Position numbers and translations under genes: made by a program
In this document: positions 61,551 through 64,000 of the stretch, one piece after another
Layout of the letters: each line of letters begins with the position of its first letter
Position numbering within the stretch: position 1 is the stretch's first letter
DNA from: Bimuria novae-zelandiae CBS 107.79
Taxonomy: Eukaryota; Ascomycota; Dothideomycetes; Pleosporales; Didymosphaeriaceae
Reading direction: 5' to 3'
Length of the DNA: 64,000 bases
Assembly: GCA_010015655.1 (NCBI GenBank)
Contig: ML976749.1
Coordinates: 225,263-289,262, forward strand
The notes under the pieces: generated by a model
What the model was told of the DNA's origin: nothing
The model's input: the letters and a program-made list of their open reading frames with translations, nothing else
Databases searched by the model: none

Positions 61551-61723
61551 CAAGGGAGTTATAAGTAGGACTGGCCTTTTGTGGGCTCGATGCTATGGCT
61601 ATAGAAGCGCGTGGGAATTTATCTTAATTAGACGGCTGTAGGTTTTGCGTACGTGATTGGTCTTTCAAGCTTCTATAGCCTCCAAGTGCCCACAAAAGCC
61701 AGTCCCACTTACAAACCCCTTTG
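61551..61723. mobile_element. MITE with ~45-nt TIRs and TA target site
   Basis: 173 bp. Arms pair over CAAGGGAGTT...AAGTAGGACTGGC and matching GCCAGTCCCACTT...CCCTTTG, also sharing TTTTGTGGGC and GGCTATAGAAGC. TA on both sides. Non-coding centre. It fits a Tc1/mariner-type MITE mobilised by a transposase elsewhere. Confidence 0.8.
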
Positions 61724-62049
61724 TAGATCGTATGTAAAGCGGCAGGCTAGACATAGTACAAAAATAGCATAGAGCAGTTCGCTTACTAATCATCGTAAGG
61801 TGTAGCTTATGTAGGAAGGGTACTTTGAGTTGCCACCGCTAGTAGGGAGGATGGCCGACCCGCACCGGCCAGAGGGTTGTAGATGTCTCGAAATGTATCC
61901 CCCGCAGGGCCTGAATCTGCCGTACACGGGCCACATATGAATGGCCAATTACTGTGCCCGTGCGCGCAGCGACCCGAATCGCGCAGCGACCCACCAACAC
62001 CAAACCTGCAGACAAGTAACCAACTTCAACGCGTTATAACTCCACCACC

Positions 62050-63931
62050 ATGGCACCAATTGACGATGCGATTGCAGCATATAATGCGCAAGAACCAGGG
62101 AAAAAACTTTCGTATGGACAATTCGCGAAAATGTTTAGTGTGAGCGTAACCACGCTACGCCGCAGACAGCAGGGCAGTCAGCAGTCCAGGACCACCAAAG
62201 ATCTCAACCAACGCGCTCTCAGCCCACAACAAGAGCAGGCCCTCCTACAGCATATTGACAAGCTTACAGAGCGCAGGCTGCCTCCCACAAGAGAGATGAT
62301 GCGCAATTTTGCCTCAGTTATTGCCCACCAAGAAATCTCAGAGTCCTGGGTGTCACGCTTCCTCCACCGAAACAACGACCGTATCGTCTTAAAATGGAGC
62401 AAGGCAATGGACGCTGTTCGCCACCACGCTGACTCCTACCTTAAATACAGGCTCTATTTTGATCTCCTTCACGAGAAGATGGCCCAGTACAACATTCAGG
62501 CATGTAACACATACAATATGGATGAGAAGGGCTTCATAGGCATCTTAGGACGCTCCAAACGCATCTTCAACCGTGAGATGTGGGAGAGAAAAGAGGTGAC
62601 AGCAGCTCTCCAGGATGGAGAGAGAGAATTTGTCACTTGCTTGGCAACAATTTGTGCTGATGGGAGTGCTCTACCACCTGGCCTCATCTTTGCAGCTTTG
62701 GGTGGTTTGAGAGACACCTGGGTTGCCGGTATAGAGGTTGGAAAACACGACATTTTCTGCTCTACCTCTCCCACAGGATGGAGCAATAATGAGATAGGCC
62801 TGTCCTGGCTTGAACAGGTGTTTCAACGGACTACAAAAGAGAAGGCACTCAGAGATTACCGTCTCCTTATCGTGGATAGCCATAGCAGTCACCTCACAAT
62901 AGATTTCATTAATTATTGCGAATCCCACCGCATCATCCTGGCCATATTACCACCTCACTCTACCCATACGCTTTAACCACTTAATGTGGTAATGTTCAAG
63001 TCTCTCTTATCAGCCTACTCCAAGGCGCTCAGTGACCATCTCCAAACCACCCAAGGGCTAATTCCCATCAACAAAAGCGACTTTTTTCCGCTCTTCTGGC
63101 AGGCCTGGGTCTCCTCCTTCAAAAAAGACATAATTTTAAAGGCCTAGGAGGCTACAGGTATATGGCCTTAGGAATTAGAGCGTGTACTTAAACGCTTCAA
63201 CCATGACTCTTATAATAAGAGTAAGGCCTCAGAGGACTCTCTAGCAGCTATTAAGGGCAACTTCCAGCGAGTGCAGCGTCTCTTACGCTCTACAGTAAAA
63301 GACCCAGCTTCGAATAAGGCCAGATCTCTCTCTCTTACCATCCACAAACTCCAAGCAGACAAGGACATGGCTAAGTACAAAAGCGAGCAACTTCAAAACG
63401 CTTTTCAGCTCCAAGCAAGGCACAAGAAGCAAAGCAAGCCTCTTAACCTGCAACAGCGACGAAATTACCGTAGTAGAGCAGTCCTTTAGTCTCCTCGCAA
63501 GATCAGAGAGGCAAACACACGTTTAGCTATTAAAGAGAAAGACAAAGAGCAAGAGAAAGTTGCAATTACTTAGCGCAAGGTTAACAGAGCCAGCAACAAG
63601 CTTGCTAAAGAGAAAGAGGCTGAAAGGAAGCGTGTTAAGAGAGAGGAGTCTAAAAAAAGGAAGGAGAATAAGAGGGCTATAAAGGCCAAGAATGCTAGGC
63701 TTGCAAAAGAGCAAAAATAACGGAATAAAGAGACTGCAACCTCCCAAAAACTATTACAATAGGCAAATAAGCCTAAGCGAAAAGCCTTACACAAAGCTCT
63801 ATCAAATTCAGCAAAAAAGCGTCGTGTTGTGGCCTCTGGTAGTGGTAAGGGCCCGGCATCCTTAGCACCTGAACCACCACCAAAACTAGCCAAAAGTGGC
63901 CGCCCAATCAAGCTTCCAGGAAAATATAGAT
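62050..63931 (+). pseudogene. pogo/Fot1-like DDE transposase with RIP-type stops
   Basis: The 308-codon N-terminal frame is intact: an HTH/CENP-B-like DNA-binding start (LSYGQFAKMFSVSVTTLRRR), a second helix region, YNMDEKGFIG (first catalytic Asp) and RLLIVDSHSSHLT (second). The third catalytic region reads HSTHTL-stop-PLNVVMFKS, where the family has Gln then PLD: CAA became TAA at 62974-62976, and the expected Asp is Asn, a C-to-T plus G-to-A pair. After this, coding continues through more TAG/TAA to a lysine-rich C-terminus ending GRPIKLPGKY at about 63931. The element's right end lies outside the window. Confidence 0.8.
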
Positions 63932-64000
63932 AGTATAAATTGATCGCATTGTCCTATATACTACTACACCTCAAGATCTCGTGATAATAGCTATTGTATG

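Noticed and set aside
1..64000. CRISPR array, rRNA or prokaryotic operon features
   Set aside because: Spliceosomal introns and fungal families throughout; no regularly spaced repeats or rRNA-like sequence.

Overview
The window looks like nuclear DNA of a filamentous ascomycete (Pezizomycotina, most likely a Dothideomycete). Genes are split by short introns of about 41-116 nt with GT-AG ends and CTAAC/CTAAT-like branch sites. The families are typically fungal: a Pth11-type rhodopsin-domain receptor, Rgp1, Ipi1, a Zn2Cys6 regulator, small secreted cysteine-rich proteins and a CS-alpha-beta defensin. Repeats are AT-saturated in the way expected of repeat-induced point mutation (RIP). Species cannot be fixed from sequence alone. 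No tRNA, rRNA or CRISPR was seen.

Layout. 0-8 kb: a secreted FAD oxidoreductase, a rhodopsin-domain membrane protein and the Golgi-trafficking gene RGP1. 8-15 kb: relics and small secreted peptides: a coiled-coil relic, a full-length but broken succinate dehydrogenase flavoprotein pseudogene, a deleted secreted-peptide pseudogene beside its intact 9-cysteine paralogue, and a two-exon plectasin-like defensin. 15-28 kb: a compact block with a tetraspanin, an isoprenylcysteine-methyltransferase-like protein, a PMP20-type peroxiredoxin, a DUF1348/NTF2-fold protein, a Roadblock/LC7 light chain, IPI1, a DUF262 protein and a short-chain dehydrogenase. 28-45 kb: gene-poor, with one Zn2Cys6 factor and decayed coding fragments. 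45-51 kb: a proline-rich hypothetical, a hairpin-like MITE, an O-methyltransferase and a secreted PQQ-propeller protein. 51-64 kb: a transposon graveyard. It holds a RIP-mutated Tad-like LINE, two solo LTRs with perfect 5-bp target duplications, a Tc1 relic, a complete but RIP-degraded DDE element with TIRs, a MITE, and a better-preserved pogo/Fot1-like transposase running towards the right edge. A three-exon secreted effector-like gene sits between the repeats.

The housekeeping genes (RGP1 in Golgi recycling, Roadblock in dynein motility, IPI1 in 60S assembly, the peroxiredoxin) do not form a pathway. The thematic signal is secreted small proteins (defensin, 9-Cys peptide plus its deleted paralogue, 134-aa effector-like protein) in or next to regions of gene decay and repeats. 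Two of them share a propeptide ending Leu-Glu-Ala-Arg before the mature cysteine-rich part. No biosynthetic cluster was recognised. All exon models are manual reconstructions from splice-site consensus and reading-frame continuity.
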